Source: Thamnidium elegans (Eukaryota > Mucoromycota > Mucoromycetes > Mucorales > Mucoraceae). From it: DNA of 64,000 bases. The notes beneath the pieces are model-generated. The model saw only the letters and a program-made list of their open reading frames with translations. It made no database searches and was not told the DNA's origin. This document shows, piece by piece, positions 33,898-46,654 of this stretch. Positions within the stretch are counted from its first letter, which is position 1, and every line of letters starts with the position of its first letter. Made by a program: the position numbers and the translations under genes. The stretch spans positions 186,001-250,000 of the forward strand of contig JAIXMG010000016.1 in the NCBI GenBank assembly GCA_025201345.1, in the 5' to 3' direction.

Positions 33898-35165
33898 GGG
33901 CATTCACAAGCATCCTGTACAAGATTTTAGTCTTAATTGGTACGGTCGACTTTTTTATTTTTTTATTTTTTGGTACACTCATTTTTTATTTTGGCATAGA
34001 AATTGGGATGAATTACTTTTTTGGCTTGGTTCCGGGTTGAGTTCACTTTAGGGGTTTCAGTAACTGAATCGAAGTTGGTTATCTTTTCGATGTCGCCGTA
34101 CACATCTTTCATCTGTTCTTCAGACTCATCATCATACATGATTTCCAGTTCATACGTTCCTTTCCTTGTTTTATTCTGGCTGCCTTGAACTGCAAAACAA
34201 ACGTCATACCTTTTTTGATATAAAGTAGATGATGCTACATTATATGAGGGAGAAGGTGAGGCTTCAGAAGATGTGGTACTGGGTACAGTAGTGAAAGTAG
34301 AGGTAAGGGCCATATCGTCCAATTCATCGAATTTTCGTTTCAATTCAAGCTGTTGGGCTTGGGCATTTTGAATGGATGTCTGTATGGCTTGAGATGAATT
34401 TTGCTGAGAAGCAAGTGTCAAAAGATGTTGGTATTTTTTTTTGGGTATTGACCAATTCCTTGACAAAATCAACGAGATGGATTTGATTTCCAATAAGGCT
34501 GGTATAGTGATTTAATGCGAGAGGTTTCATATGGTTCATGATAGGATCATCTCACACAAGATCGGTTATATTATTGGATTGAGTCAGGAACAAGCCGAAA
34601 GCAACAAAAGGGCCAGATTGCTGGGAAGGAGTTGTCTTTGAGATGTTCAGGCATTTATCAGCCCAGCTGTGGGCGCCGTTAGGAGTAGTTTCCAATCTAG
34701 TGTATCGATCTCTGAAAAGATCGAAAACTACCCATTGACTTTGGATATCATAGGGCAAGTTGTTGTTATCACCGTTTACTGTAGGTTGCTGTTGGTCTGA
34801 GGCGTCTTCAGAGGTGACAGCAGGTGATTCAGCCGTAGCTGGTGCTTCTACTGCTACTACAGGTTGCTGACGAGTCGTAGCAGGTCTTCGTCTTCATCTT
34901 TTAGTAGCTCCAGTTGAGTCACTGCCAAACTGTTGGTTCGCGTTTACAAACTGAAACGGTTGAGAAGTGTTGTTGCTGTTGTTAAGCGTTTGTAGTTTTG
35001 TAGTGAAAGAGAGAGGAAAAAAAAAAAAAAAAAAAAAAACTAGACTAAAACGACATTCCAAATTTACGATTTATTGTTTTAAATCCGCGTAATGTTATTA
35101 GTTTTCCTTTTTTATTATTTTTACAAATTCGTGATATATTTTTTACAGGCTGCTTGTGAATGCCC
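33898..35165 (-). mobile_element. TIR element copy 1 (1268 bp, TTA target duplication)
   Basis: The left end GGGCATTCACAAGCATCCTG is matched by the inverted right end, which reads GGGCATTCACAAGCAGCCTG on the other strand. TTA sits directly outside both ends (33895-33897 and 35166-35168), as expected for a 3-bp target duplication. The single ORF relic inside runs on the minus strand. The same ends bound a second copy at 49582-51899. A TTA/TAA 3-bp duplication is typical of PIF/Harbinger transposons, but no DDE transposase is visible in either copy. Confidence 0.85.
33963..34990 (-). pseudogene. Broken element-encoded ORF, copy 1
   Basis: The relic begins near 34990 with a Gln/Asn/Pro-rich stretch and continues YDIQSQWVVFDLFRDRYTRL, SWADKCLNISKTTPSQQSGP, SLIGNQIHLVDFVKELVNTQ, QAQQLELKRKFDELDDMALT and an acidic and then Lys-rich end. 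In-frame TGA codons occur near 34898 and at 34552-34554; copy 2 has TGT at the second site. A frame change at an A run lies near 34440. Compared with copy 2, the nuclease-like centre is missing between TTPNG and HSWADKC. The gene is dead in this copy. Confidence 0.7.
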
Positions 35166-35867
35166 TTAATTAGATTGCGAAAAAAAAAAAGAGTTATTTA
35201 TTACGTCATTCATTTGGGGGGTGCAAAGAAGAGAAATGATTTAAGTTTTTCTTGTGGCAGTCAGCAGTTGCTAAGTGGCGTACGAAAAAAGTCACCGGGT
35301 TTAAAAAGAAAAATAACCATGCAGCCACGTGTACTGAAGAAAGCGGAAAAAAAAAAAAAAAAAAAATAGACAATAAACTTGGGTTGTTACAATTCGTCAT
35401 TTCATTAAGTTTATTGTTACATTCGACACGTTTTTTTATTTTGGAAAATGATAAATATCGGAGTTTTATTTTATTTTAGCAAAAAAAAGGAGAACGATAT
35501 ATATATTTCAGAGCCGAATTGACGTTCAGTTAATTAAAAAAAAAAATGAGTATGTTCTTTTTTAGTACGGGTATATTAATTTAATGATTTATATTGAAAA
35601 TACGTTTATATTTTTCCCGCCTCAAAAGAAAACTTGTACTACAGTATATTCTTCGCCACGTGCCGGAGAGATCGGCATTCAACCTTTTTATATTGTCATA
35701 CATCGTCACCAAAATTGTTATAAAAAGGCCCAACTTTCTTTTTTTTTTTACAAGTATTTTATATATCTCTATTTTATAATTATTATTTTTTTTTTCCAAG
35801 CAGAAAAAAAAAAAAAAAAAACCAACTTTTTTTTTCTATATATACCAATTAAGCTTTTAACAACAAT
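35166..35867. other. Intergenic 0.7 kb
   Basis: AT-rich flank of TIR element 1 with A and T runs. TATATATACC at 35838-35847 is placed as a TATA element about 20-30 bases before the zinc-knuckle start codon. No other coding potential. Confidence 0.4.
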
Positions 35868-36009
35868 ATGTCTGACGGTCGTTGTATTCATTGTGGACAA
35901 AAGGGTCATTACTCTATGTAAGTGTTGTATATGATTGTGTATTTGATTTGTTTATTAACTTTATAATAATAATAATAGGATGTGTCCCAAGAAACCTTCT
36001 CCAAGCTAA
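35868..36009 (+). CDS. 26-residue CCHC zinc-knuckle micropeptide
   Basis: Exon 1 is 35868-35917 and exon 2 is 35979-36009, spliced at a GTAAGT donor and AATAG acceptor in phase 2. The product is MSDGRCIHCGQKGHYSMMC followed by PKKPSPS. Cys6, Cys9, His14 and Cys19 form an exact C-x2-C-x4-H-x4-C zinc knuckle, the nucleic-acid-binding unit of retroviral-type Gag and CNBP proteins. Here nearly the whole protein is one knuckle. The intron interrupts the knuckle after the Tyr-Ser between His14 and Cys19. It could be a true small RNA-binding protein or a domesticated gag fragment. Confidence 0.6.
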
Positions 36010-36368
36010 GCTACTATTTTTTTTTTTCTATTTTTTTTTTAAAAAAAAAAAAGAAATAATAATAATTCAATTTTGACGCCGGTTATAGAGGCTCAAAACA
36101 CTGATTTTCATTTCAAATTACTCTACTTCATTTTCTCTCTTCTTTACAAGGCTGGTTCTAATTCTCTACTATAATTTTTTCTTTTTATCTATCTTTTTTT
36201 TTAATTTTTTATATCTCTTTCCACAACTAATGCATTATATGTCAAAAATACCTCTCTCACACACACACACACACACACCCAATTACATGTCAAATATATA
36301 TGATTTTTTTTCCTTTTTCTTTTTTCTTTTTTCTTTTGCGGGGGTGAATGGAATCATTTATTTATTTA

Positions 36369-36405
<37 letters not shown>

Positions 36406-37011
36406 CGGATCAAGTGTTCCGTCATATCATAGTACGGGCCAATGTTGTACATTTGTAAAAATAGCTACTTTTTTTTTTTTGTACTTTTTTAGGGGATTGT
36501 ACCAAAATAGCAATTAACTAAAAAACCAATCGTTGAAGGTATCCGATTGCATTACATAACGTTTTTTTACTGCGGACTTTGCCTTGTATTTCTTTGTGGT
36601 ACATTTGACTTTTTTTTTTTTTTTTTTTCTAAACATTGATGGCTTTTAAAAATGTTGCATATGTATATAACACTAAGGGGGGGGGGGCTTTCACTCCGAC
36701 CCTTTTTTTTCGTGTGTGTAATACAACACCAACTCTTTTATTTTGCCTTTGATTGTAGAGTACTAGTGCGTAGATCAGTTGCAATGGGTTGTACTGAAGC
36801 AACTTGTTTTTAGACCAGTAACATGACAGGCATAACACGTTTTGACGGCGTTCATGCGCAATCTTCTAAATAAAATTACATCAGCGGGTTAGAAAGATAA
36901 AAAGATTTTTATATCCGGGGACAACATATTACTAATGTTTAGTTATATGCTTTTTTTTTTTTTTTTTTTTTTTTTCATTGTTTCTGGAGAAACTGTATAC
37001 TGCAATTTATA

Positions 37012-37053
<42 letters not shown>

Positions 37054-37909
37054 TTTTGTACGCGCTGCAAAAAAGAAAATTAATTGAGAGGCTAATTAAA
37101 TCATTCGTTATGGTTATAAATTACCTTATCTTTTTTTGTAAACTAATTTACAAGTATTCAATAGAGATTTAGTGTTAACGGACATTGAATCTCCCTCACT
37201 TGGTTCAGTTATTTTAACGTGTTTTGTGCAAAAGAGAACAACTCACATTACTACTGATTCAATATCACCTGCTACAATTGTACTGCACAAAATTATGTAT
37301 AGATGAGTTGTATCATGTGTAATGGCAAAGTAAAGAGTATATATTGTTATCAGTTACAATTAATCAAATTGTAAATTATAGGGAGTTCTTTTTTAGATTT
37401 GTAACACACTAAAATAAATTTTGAGATGATCGGTACTTGAAGTTTTACACAAAGTCCCATCTAATTTACTCCTTGTTACTGGTTTTTATTGGATTAAAAA
37501 CCCAAGTTGAGGCTAAGCAAAAGAATCAAATCTTTGTTTTATAATAAGGGTACACAGTATCTATCAAACGTTGTACAGAAAGCACGACATTTTTCTTGTT
37601 AGAATTCTTAGAACTGTAGCCAGAAAGTTGGTGAATGTGGCGGAGAGAAAGAAAGAGAGTTGGCATATATTTTATTTATTTTACTGCTTAATTGTTAAAA
37701 AGAGCATAATAAAGGATTGTAATAATAAAAAAGAGAGAATGAGAGTGAGAGAGAGTGTGTGTGTGTGTGTAGTTTTCTTTTTTTTTTTAAAAAAAAATCA
37801 GTTGATAGTAATTCATGACTTCATCATGAGATTATAACAGAGAGAAAAAAAAAATGGGATGATGAATGATATGAAAAGCTAATTGTAACACTAGAAGATA
37901 TAGAAATTA
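36010..37909. other. Intergenic 1.9 kb
   Basis: Homopolymer-rich: A runs near 36375-36400, T runs near 36950-36975 and 37013-37050, a G run near 36677, and a CA repeat near 36260. Short ORFs here are low-complexity. An AGAGAGTGTGTGTG microsatellite lies near 37745-37770. No gene is supported. Confidence 0.45.
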
Positions 37910-38975
<1,066 letters not shown>

Positions 38976-39248
38976 ATGTTTAAAAAAAAAGAGAAAAAAG
39001 AAGGAAAGTATATATAAAAAAAACAAGAATAAAAAAAGAAATATTTATATTGAAAAATAAAAGCGCATTCACCCTTTGTATATTTTCCCATCATGATATA
39101 TTTATCTTATTTTACAAGTGTACACATGATAACTTCTATCCTGTCGTAATTCTAGTTTGCTTCAATTTGACGGTCACGAGATGTTTACACCAGTTTTTTT
39201 TTTTCCTTACCTCTTTTTTTTTTCTTCTTCTTTTCTTGATAAAATAAT

Positions 39249-40011
39249 ATGGAGTCATACACGTTAGAGTTGAATCCAGAACGTGGTCCAGTTCATTTCG
39301 GCTTGTTTCAAAATGTCGAAAATGCTTCAGAATTAAAACAACGATTCTCTAACCAAGATTTAGATTTGGGGTTAAGTTTGATCGATGCTAGTTTGGTAAT
39401 ACACCTCTTCATTGTATTTTCTTAATACTTATAAAAAAAAAAGTAGGTTATGAATAGATTCCATGTTTTATTAGCATTGACAAGAGCTGTTCATGACGAA
39501 CAAATTAAATTAAAAACAAACCATATTCATTCCGAAGTAGCTTTTTCCTTTGGCATAAATAACAACGTGAGTTTTTTTTTTTCTTTGTACAAAGTAAAAA
39601 GTAAAAACTTATAAAAAAAAAAATAGATTGGTAAAACTTTTCAAGCGTTTGGATTAAAGAAAGATACAACAAATGTTATTGTTATTCGCGTCGGAAGTGA
39701 GAACACCGAACAAGTAAATATACAAGAAGGTGTAGTAAACAAAAACAAAAAAAAGTTAGGTTAACAATGTGAATTATAGGCTGAAGCATATATAAAAGAG
39801 CGTGTCAAAGGTGACTTGGTTTCATTTGATCATGTTACATCTTTGAGAGATCTGGATACGATTAAAAAGGTAAATCACAACAGGAGAAGAAGAAGAAACA
39901 ATAATAATGCTGACATATAAATATTAGATTTATCAAGTGGATAAACAAATACAAGATGAACAAGAAATGATGGGTTTAATTTCGGGCGCTATGGCACTTA
40001 AGGGTCATTAA
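39249..40011 (+). CDS. CGI121: KEOPS/EKC complex subunit Cgi121 (TPRKB)
   Basis: Five exons from the ATG at 39249 (exon 1 is 39249-39395), about 175 residues. The order of motifs fits Cgi121: GLFQNVENASELKQRF, LIDASLV, FHVLLALTRAVHDEQ, the TNHIHSEVAFSFGINNNIGK strand-helix with the conserved HSE, FQAFGLKKDTTNVIVIRV, and the IKKIYQVD end. In yeast this subunit binds Bud32 and delivers tRNA to the KEOPS complex, which makes t6A37 on ANN-decoding tRNAs. Introns are short and A-rich. The start is the first ATG, with purine at -3. Confidence 0.9.
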
Positions 40012-40056
40012 AGAAATAAAATAACATGTGAAAATATCAAATGGCTTTTTTTTTTT

Positions 40057-40507
40057 TTATAATTTACTTGAATTATCAAGGTTTCCTTCATCTACAATAT
40101 CTAATCCTAATTGTGCTACTTGTTTAAATTTGGAAGCGTAGCTTTTGGCTTGTGCGGAAGAGGCTTGTTTACGTGCAACACGTGCCGCAATACCTTGTAA
40201 AATAACTGATAATCGAAAGAATGAAAATGTAACTGCAAATAACCAACGCTCAATAGGATAAGGTTGGCCCAATTTGGAGCAGTAGACTTGCATTAATTCG
40301 TTGGCTTCAGGTACAGGTAATGGTTCCTTTGAGTTCTTGAACCCCAACATACCAGCTTCTGAGTTGGCCGGAACATAAAATGGTTGTAACAGATTAGCTA
40401 CATCTGATAAAGGATGACCAATAGTTGAAAGTTCCCAATCAAGAACACCGATTACTCTAGCCTCTGTAGGATGGAAAATCTACCATGTAAAAAAGAGAGA
40501 CAATTAG

Positions 40508-40554
<47 letters not shown>

Positions 40555-41472
40555 ATAAAATTTGACTTTACCATATTATCAATTTTAAAGTCTCCATGAA
40601 CAATTGTGGCTTTATCAGATACTTGATTCTTTTTAAACCAATTAAACATTTCATCTAAACGAGGAATTGCTCCAACAAGTTGACCGGTTTCTTCGTCTTT
40701 TACATTGGCTTGTGCGTTAGATACTTTACTTAATGATTTGATTTGACGATCATAAAAGCCAGAGTTACGACCATAATCTGCTAAGCCAATTGCCTTAAAA
40801 TCAACACGGTGCAACTTGGCTAACGTTTCTATAGCTGCATACCAACTTAAAAAAACAACCATGAGATCACTTTTGCTATTCATTATACATATACACTCAT
40901 ACTTACAGTTGTTTACGTTCTTCAAAAGGTAAATCAAGCATTCTGCAATCTTCATAAATACGTCCAGCTAAAAACTCCATGACATAAAACGGAGTACCAA
41001 TGACCTTGGTATCCTCACAGAGCACATATACCTTGGGCACTGGTACATCTGACTTGGTACCTAAAGCATGAATAATGCGGTACTCTCTTTCAATAGCGTG
41101 TGCTGTACTAGAAAGTAAAGCTCCTGGAGGTTTCTTACGAAGTACATATTGCTGCTTACTAATAAGTATTCCCTTAAAAATGTCAGTGTATGTAGTCTCT
41201 CTCTCTCTCTCTCTTTTTGCGTGCGTTACTTTACTTTCCGTCCTTTAATAAATAAGTGGGGTTAGACTGACCAAATTGAAATTGGCTTACAGTCAAGGGA
41301 GCTTTAAAGCCAGCTACATTTTGTAAAAGATAGTCCTCTAATACTTGCTCGTTTATTTCGTGCCTTTAAAGTTTAAGTTAGTAATGACATTAGAAAAAAA
41401 AAAGAGGAGATGCCATTTTTTTTTTTACCCTGAACGAACATTAGAAGTTGATTGTCCCTTTTCAGCTGGCAT
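40057..41472 (-). CDS. APH-type phosphotransferase (ACAD10/11 kinase-domain family)
   Basis: About seven exons on the minus strand, starting MPAEKGQSTSNVRSG. An aminoglycoside-phosphotransferase-like kinase fold is clear. There is a Gly-rich N-lobe (QFQFGQSNPTYLL) and YVLRKKPPGALLSSTAHAIE with the ATP-site Lys. YRIIHALG, VPVPKVYVLCEDTKVIGTPF and YVMEFLAGRIYED follow. The catalytic loop is IVHGDFKIDNMV and the metal-binding segment is VIGVLDWELSTIGHPLSDVA. In many eukaryotes this domain is fused to an acyl-CoA dehydrogenase (ACAD10/11), where it phosphorylates 4-hydroxyacyl-CoAs. Here it stands alone (~360 residues), and the substrate is inferred. An intron holds a T run of about 43 bases on the plus strand (40509-40551). 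Confidence 0.85.
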
Positions 41473-41730
41473 AGTTTAAAATAAGTTTTCTGTTTTTTTT
41501 TAAAGAAAAAAAGAGAGAAAGAGAGAAAAGAAATAAAAAGAACGCATTTTTTTTTTATTCTTGTCTGCTCGTTTCAGTCACATGATATCAAAGTTGACAG
41601 GGCGAAAAATTAATTCTGCTTACAAGGTGTGTGAACACGGCATAAGAATTCAACCTTAGATCAATAATAATGGTTTTGTGTAATGGTTTTTTGTCATCTT
41701 TAAAATAAACTGTTCAGGGTGGCTGTAACC

Positions 41731-41766
<36 letters not shown>

Positions 41767-41917
41767 GTTTTATTTTCTACATATCTTCTCCTTAGTTAAA
41801 ATAAACTCCTTTATATCCTTCCACTTTTACTTGCGAATAAAGTCAAATTTAAACAAACAAAAAAATAAAATGTTGATTTTATACGTGTTTCCCTTTTTGT
41901 TTTTGTTTTTTTTTTGA
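41473..41917. other. Shared upstream region of divergent genes
   Basis: About 0.45 kb between the APH-type kinase gene and the seven-helix gene. Contains an A run near 41731-41762 and T-rich leader sequence. No gene is seen. Confidence 0.45.
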
Positions 41918-43307
41918 ATGACCCATCTCAGTGATTTTAGCTTTTTACGTAAGCATATTTACATTATATACTGCTGTTATCATTAAACAATTCTGTTCTA
42001 GAACGAGCGGTTGGTTTAACCTATGTGCTATTTTGGTTACTATACAGAATTCAAACTACCGGTGGGTTCTCATGTCTTTATTATTCTAGATTTAAAAGAG
42101 GAGAATTGAAAAGTATTGTTACTGCTCTTATTTTATTCATGTTGCCCTGCCAACTTTACTATGGTAAAATACCCAATTATATAATATGCATATAATTGAC
42201 TGATTTTTTCTTCTTCTTCTTCTTTGTAGATATTGCATCTTGTAAAATAAAGTATGAAGAAGGATTTGTACAGATTTTAGGCCATATTATGACAAAACCA
42301 GAATTTTTATGGTCACAAGCAGATAGAAATTTAGTTACACCAACAGGTTTATTCTTTCTCTCTCTCTCCTTTTGGGATTAATATATATTAATACAATTCT
42401 CTTTATTAGACTATAGTCTATGTGTTGGGTTCTCATTACAAGTGTAAGATAAAATTAAAATGTTTTTCTGATTTATTCTTAGGTTTCTCTCTCTCTCTTT
42501 TTTTTTTTTTAATTAGTGGCACACTCTTATTACTACAATGCTTTTGGAAATACTTGGCTAATTTAGTTGCAAGAGCAAGATTTATGAGTAGTAAAGAATT
42601 CAAGTTTTATATTGCAATGTAACGATTTATATATAAAAAAGAAGAGAAAAAAAAAATATTTATTCCTTGTCAATATGTAGGACGATTGTCAATATCATTT
42701 TATTTCCAGTACTGCAATACAATTTTACTAGGGATATTTACAACTACACATACAAAGAAATCATGCCTCAGCTGGTATACGGATGTGGTAATACAATATT
42801 TATATTTATATATATATATATATTGTCTAATATAATACATAGAATTACTTTTAATATCGTTTTTGGGAGGTGTTTCTCATTTACGTTTTAAAAAGTTATT
42901 AAGTAATAGTCAACATCAAAATGACTCTCAGTTTATTACACATCGAATCAAATACTTTCAAGATTTAAATATGTTGCTATCACTGGCATTGTTTATCTTT
43001 TCTGTGTGTTTTATTGTATTGAGTGCAGATGGTTTGACAGCAAAAAAAACGATTAATCGAAGCAAGTTTTTATCCGACATGTTTATATGTAATAGTAAGT
43101 AAAAAAAAACAATTCAACTTTTTTTATATATATATATATACTTATATATATATTGTAGTCAACATTATGTGCATTATTATTTGGGCGATTGTTATACTCA
43201 TCTTTCACCCTAAAAAGAATATGGAAGAGTCAAATCAGGTAGTCTTTACATCTTGTACCTCGACAGATTCGCTCATCGAAGAAGGAAAGTCCACGCGAAT
43301 AAAATAA
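41918..43307 (+). CDS. Seven-helix membrane protein of unknown class
   Basis: Eight exons join in phase from MTHLSDFSFL (41918-41948), through 42002-42163 and further exons, to the TAA at 43305-43307. About seven hydrophobic segments are visible: AVGLTYVLFWLLY, IVTALILFMLPCQLYY, LCVGFSLQ(V)GTLLLLQCFW, IVNIILFPVLQY, ELLLISFLGGV, MLLSLALFIFSVCFIVL and INIMCIIIWAIVILIFH. A basic loop lies between helices 5 and 6. The C-terminus is Ser/Thr/Glu-rich, as in many G-protein-coupled receptors. I do not recognise a named family and do not assign a ligand. The start codon is the first ATG that keeps the frame. Confidence 0.7.
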
Positions 43308-43738
43308 CAGGTTGAATCCGTTATGCATAAAAATATTGAAACCTTCTTACTATTCTCCTTCTTTTTTTTTCAATGAAATAATTCTAATTTTAATAAATAC
43401 GTTACTGATTTTTTCTTACTGTCATTAGAAAGAATTGCATGCTGTGTAAACTGTAAAATGACTAGTTTTTTTTTTTTTTTTTTATATCCTGCATAAATGG
43501 CATCTAAGTTGACACGAAGTCAAGCTTTCATTTTTTTTTTTAAGAAAAAGGCTACTTAAAAATGTAGTGTACCGGATACTTGGAAAAAAAAAGGACTCCA
43601 AGAAATACATTTATAGATTAGAATGACCCTCGACATTTTCTATTGTTTTTTTTTTACTTATCCAAGACAAAAGTAGATTTGGTTTCATTCCCGACCCCCT
43701 TACTATTTTTTTTTTCCCCCAAAAAGAGATTTTACTCT

Positions 43739-43775
<37 letters not shown>

Positions 43776-45168
43776 TTTAAATTACTTGAAAGATCCCCCT
43801 ACATGATAATAAAGAAGAAAACGTTTTTCTTTTACCATTTATACCTTTTGCTGTAATCCAAAAGGTATCGAAGTTTGAGGTGTATCTGAAACTATTAAGG
43901 AGAAGAAATAGCTCGTGAAAAAAAAAAAAAAAGTACAAATTCGGTCTGATGTATTTCCTATGGGGGTATTTTGCTAGACTGTATTGACGTCAATTGCATA
44001 CAGCTTTTTTTTTTTTCTTTTTAAAAAAAGGTTTACAGATGAAAGGTTGTTATGCCGATATCAGATAAATTCGCATTAATAACGATTGAAAAAAAAAAAA
44101 ATGGTAGTACATGTTAAATCGCCACTCAAACTAAAAAGTTCCTTTTCATTTTAGTAGTAGCTTTATAGTATTCAAAGAGCGGCATGAATACTAGAAAAAA
44201 AAAAAAAAAAAAAAGGATAGCAACCTAGTAGATATCCTTTTTTTTGCGCTTTTAATGATTGTAGTCTTGCTTGGGGGAGGGGATCCCCTAAATAAATAAA
44301 TAAAAAATTAGAGTAGCATATTATGGCTGAGCAACTATTCTCCCACCCTCCCCCCCTTTTTCATCCTATTTCTTCTTGAAAACGCTATTCAGATAAATAA
44401 TATTCATTGGGCTTTGCACTACTTGTTATGTAGGACGGTTTTACGCAAATATCACACTGTTTCCCCTGTACTACCGTGTTGTTTTACAAAAGAGACAACG
44501 TTTATAGTAAAATCATGCTTCCAACTCGTACATATATGTATGGTGATACGATTAAGATATTTGTACATAATTCAGTTGACTAATACAATATCGTGTTTGC
44601 CGTTTTATACATGAATTGTTCCTGATTAAAAAAAAAAAAAAAGATAATAACTGAATGTAATTTGACCAAGATTTCAATTATTTAAAATCCCCTTTCTTCT
44701 TCTTTTTTCCTGTTCATTTCGGTATACCGTTTTAACAGTGTGTGTGTGTGTGTGTGTGAGGGAATAAGAAAGATTCGATATAATTGCAAGTAAAAGGTAT
44801 GATCAAGATAAATTGTACAAAATTACGCTTCATGCGAGGTAATCAATCCCATGAGGATCAACATTTAAGTAATTCTTGTACGAATCCTTTGCCTTGAAAG
44901 ACCTACAAAGACCTATGTATGGTCACTACAACGTGCAAGAGGAAAGACGTCACAAATAAGAAAAAAAAAAACCTTTTTTTTTTTTTTTTTTTTTTTACAC
45001 ACGTATCCATAACCCCCTCCCTCTTTCTTCTTCTCCCCTTTTTTTTTATCCCTTTTTCAACCCCCTTCTTTATTTTATTTTTTGTAAAAAAAAAATAAAT
45101 AACAATAATATTAAACAAACAAAAACAAAAAGACCTTTTTTCTTTTTATAATTAAAAAAAAACCACAA
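43308..45168. other. Intergenic 1.9 kb, homopolymer-rich
   Basis: Contains A runs of about 20-30 bases near 43741-43770 and 44195-44213, T runs near 43466-43482 and 44973-44995, and a TG repeat near 44742-44757. No coding region is supported. The last 150 bases are a T-rich then A-rich leader typical of promoters here. Confidence 0.5.
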
Positions 45169-45870
45169 ATGTCTCAACAAGTTGAAAATAATGAGGTTTT
45201 ATTACGTTCGTTAGAACCAAACACAAGTCGTTTACCATTACGAAAACGTATTGCGCCCGTTTTAAAATGGCAGCCAGTCGAGACACCTGAAGAACATTAC
45301 AAACAAAAAACATACCCACCATACCCTTCTTCTGATGATGTCTCTGACGGTGCCGGTGATACAACTGAAACTGACGAAGAAAAACTAACTGACAAAACAT
45401 TAAAAAAGATTTATACAAATCAAGACGGTAAAAGATCAAGCCCCGAAGACAATGCCCAAATGAATAGAGTAAATTGATTATATATACTTTTTTTTTTTTT
45501 TTTTTTTATAAATGCACAAAAAATAAAACTAACCATTGCTCTTTAGCCTGCTAAAAAAGTAAAAAGAGGAAGACCACCATTAGTAAAACATAACATTATG
45601 GAAACAAAACCTTTTTTAACTGAACCACCGGCTATGCCATCTACTCCTACCACAACTCCATCAACAATAAACACATCAACAAGGCCACCACCTGACGCTT
45701 CAATAGATACTAATGTGCTCTATTGTATATGTAAAAGACCCTATGATGTGCCTCGATTTATGATTGCATGTGATAAATGTGATCAATGGTTTCATGGTGA
45801 ATGTATTCAAATTAGTGAAAAACAAGGTGAATTCATTGATCTTTATTTTTGTGAAAACTGTGCCAAAAGT

Positions 45871-45921
<51 letters not shown>

Positions 45922-46654
45922 CGTGGTTCTAATTTTTGTTGTTGTTGTAGTTACAGGGAAAAAGACTTCATGGAAACCTCGTTGTGCAAATCCAGCATGC
46001 CAAAAGGCAGCAAGGATTGGAACTAATCTTGGTCATTTGAGCAAATATTGTACAGATACGTGTGGTATGCAAGTAGCACGTGCGCGTATTGAACTTGCAG
46101 AAATGAAGAAGCGCAATGCTACCAATGATCCCACCAGTACTTATAATCCGTTGTCCAGAGGCAAACTAAGTTCGTTTGCTGATTTGGACGATCGGTCCAG
46201 GTTGAGTCGAGTCAAGGACGAAAAATTGCACGCTAAATTTATTATCTCTATTGGTGAACACAAGTCCGAATTGCTTTCTCTATTAATACAAAACGAAAAA
46301 GAAGAAGTGTGTGGGTTTGACTCTAGACTATCTTGGCCTGAGTCGTTATGGGAAAAAGTGCATCACGTGGAACAAGGCGAAGATAACAATCACATCTTAT
46401 TAAATGCTGATGGTCAAATTGTCTCTGCCTCTAAATCTTTTACTATTTGTCAGCAAAGTCGTAAATGTAATAAGCATGCTAATTGGCAAAAGCTAAAAAC
46501 TTCTGAACTGGAGCAAGAAAGGTCTGAACAGTTTGTTATTTTAACTATGCTGGAAAGAGAACGTCAACAAATTAAAGCTCGTATGAAGAAAAGGCGTGAA
46601 GAAGTTGATTTAGTTGATTTCTTGGAAAACGGAACCATCACTCATTTAAAATAA
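45169..46654 (+). CDS. SPP1: COMPASS (Set1 complex) PHD-finger subunit Spp1/CFP1
   Basis: Three exons (45169-45468, 45547-45868, 45951-46654) join in phases 0 and 1 to 441 residues. An AT-hook-like KRGRPPL lies at 106-112. The PHD finger spans about 159-206: LYCICKRPYDVPRFMIACDK, CDQWFHGECI, LYFCENC. WKPRCANPACQKAARIGTN and KYCTDTCGMQVARARIEL form the second Cys-rich element, and a long coiled-coil C-terminus ends in KARMKKRREEVDL. This order is that of Spp1/Cps40/CFP1, which reads H3K4me3 and supports Set1 methylation. The second intron carries an A run of about 45 bases. Confidence 0.93.

Noticed and set aside
37013..37172. Phe-rich ORF
   Set aside because: Produced by a long T run.
42058..42087. 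Possible 28-base intron (GTGGGT...CTAG) in the seven-helix gene
   Set aside because: Removing it brings in a TGA, whereas reading through keeps the frame open.
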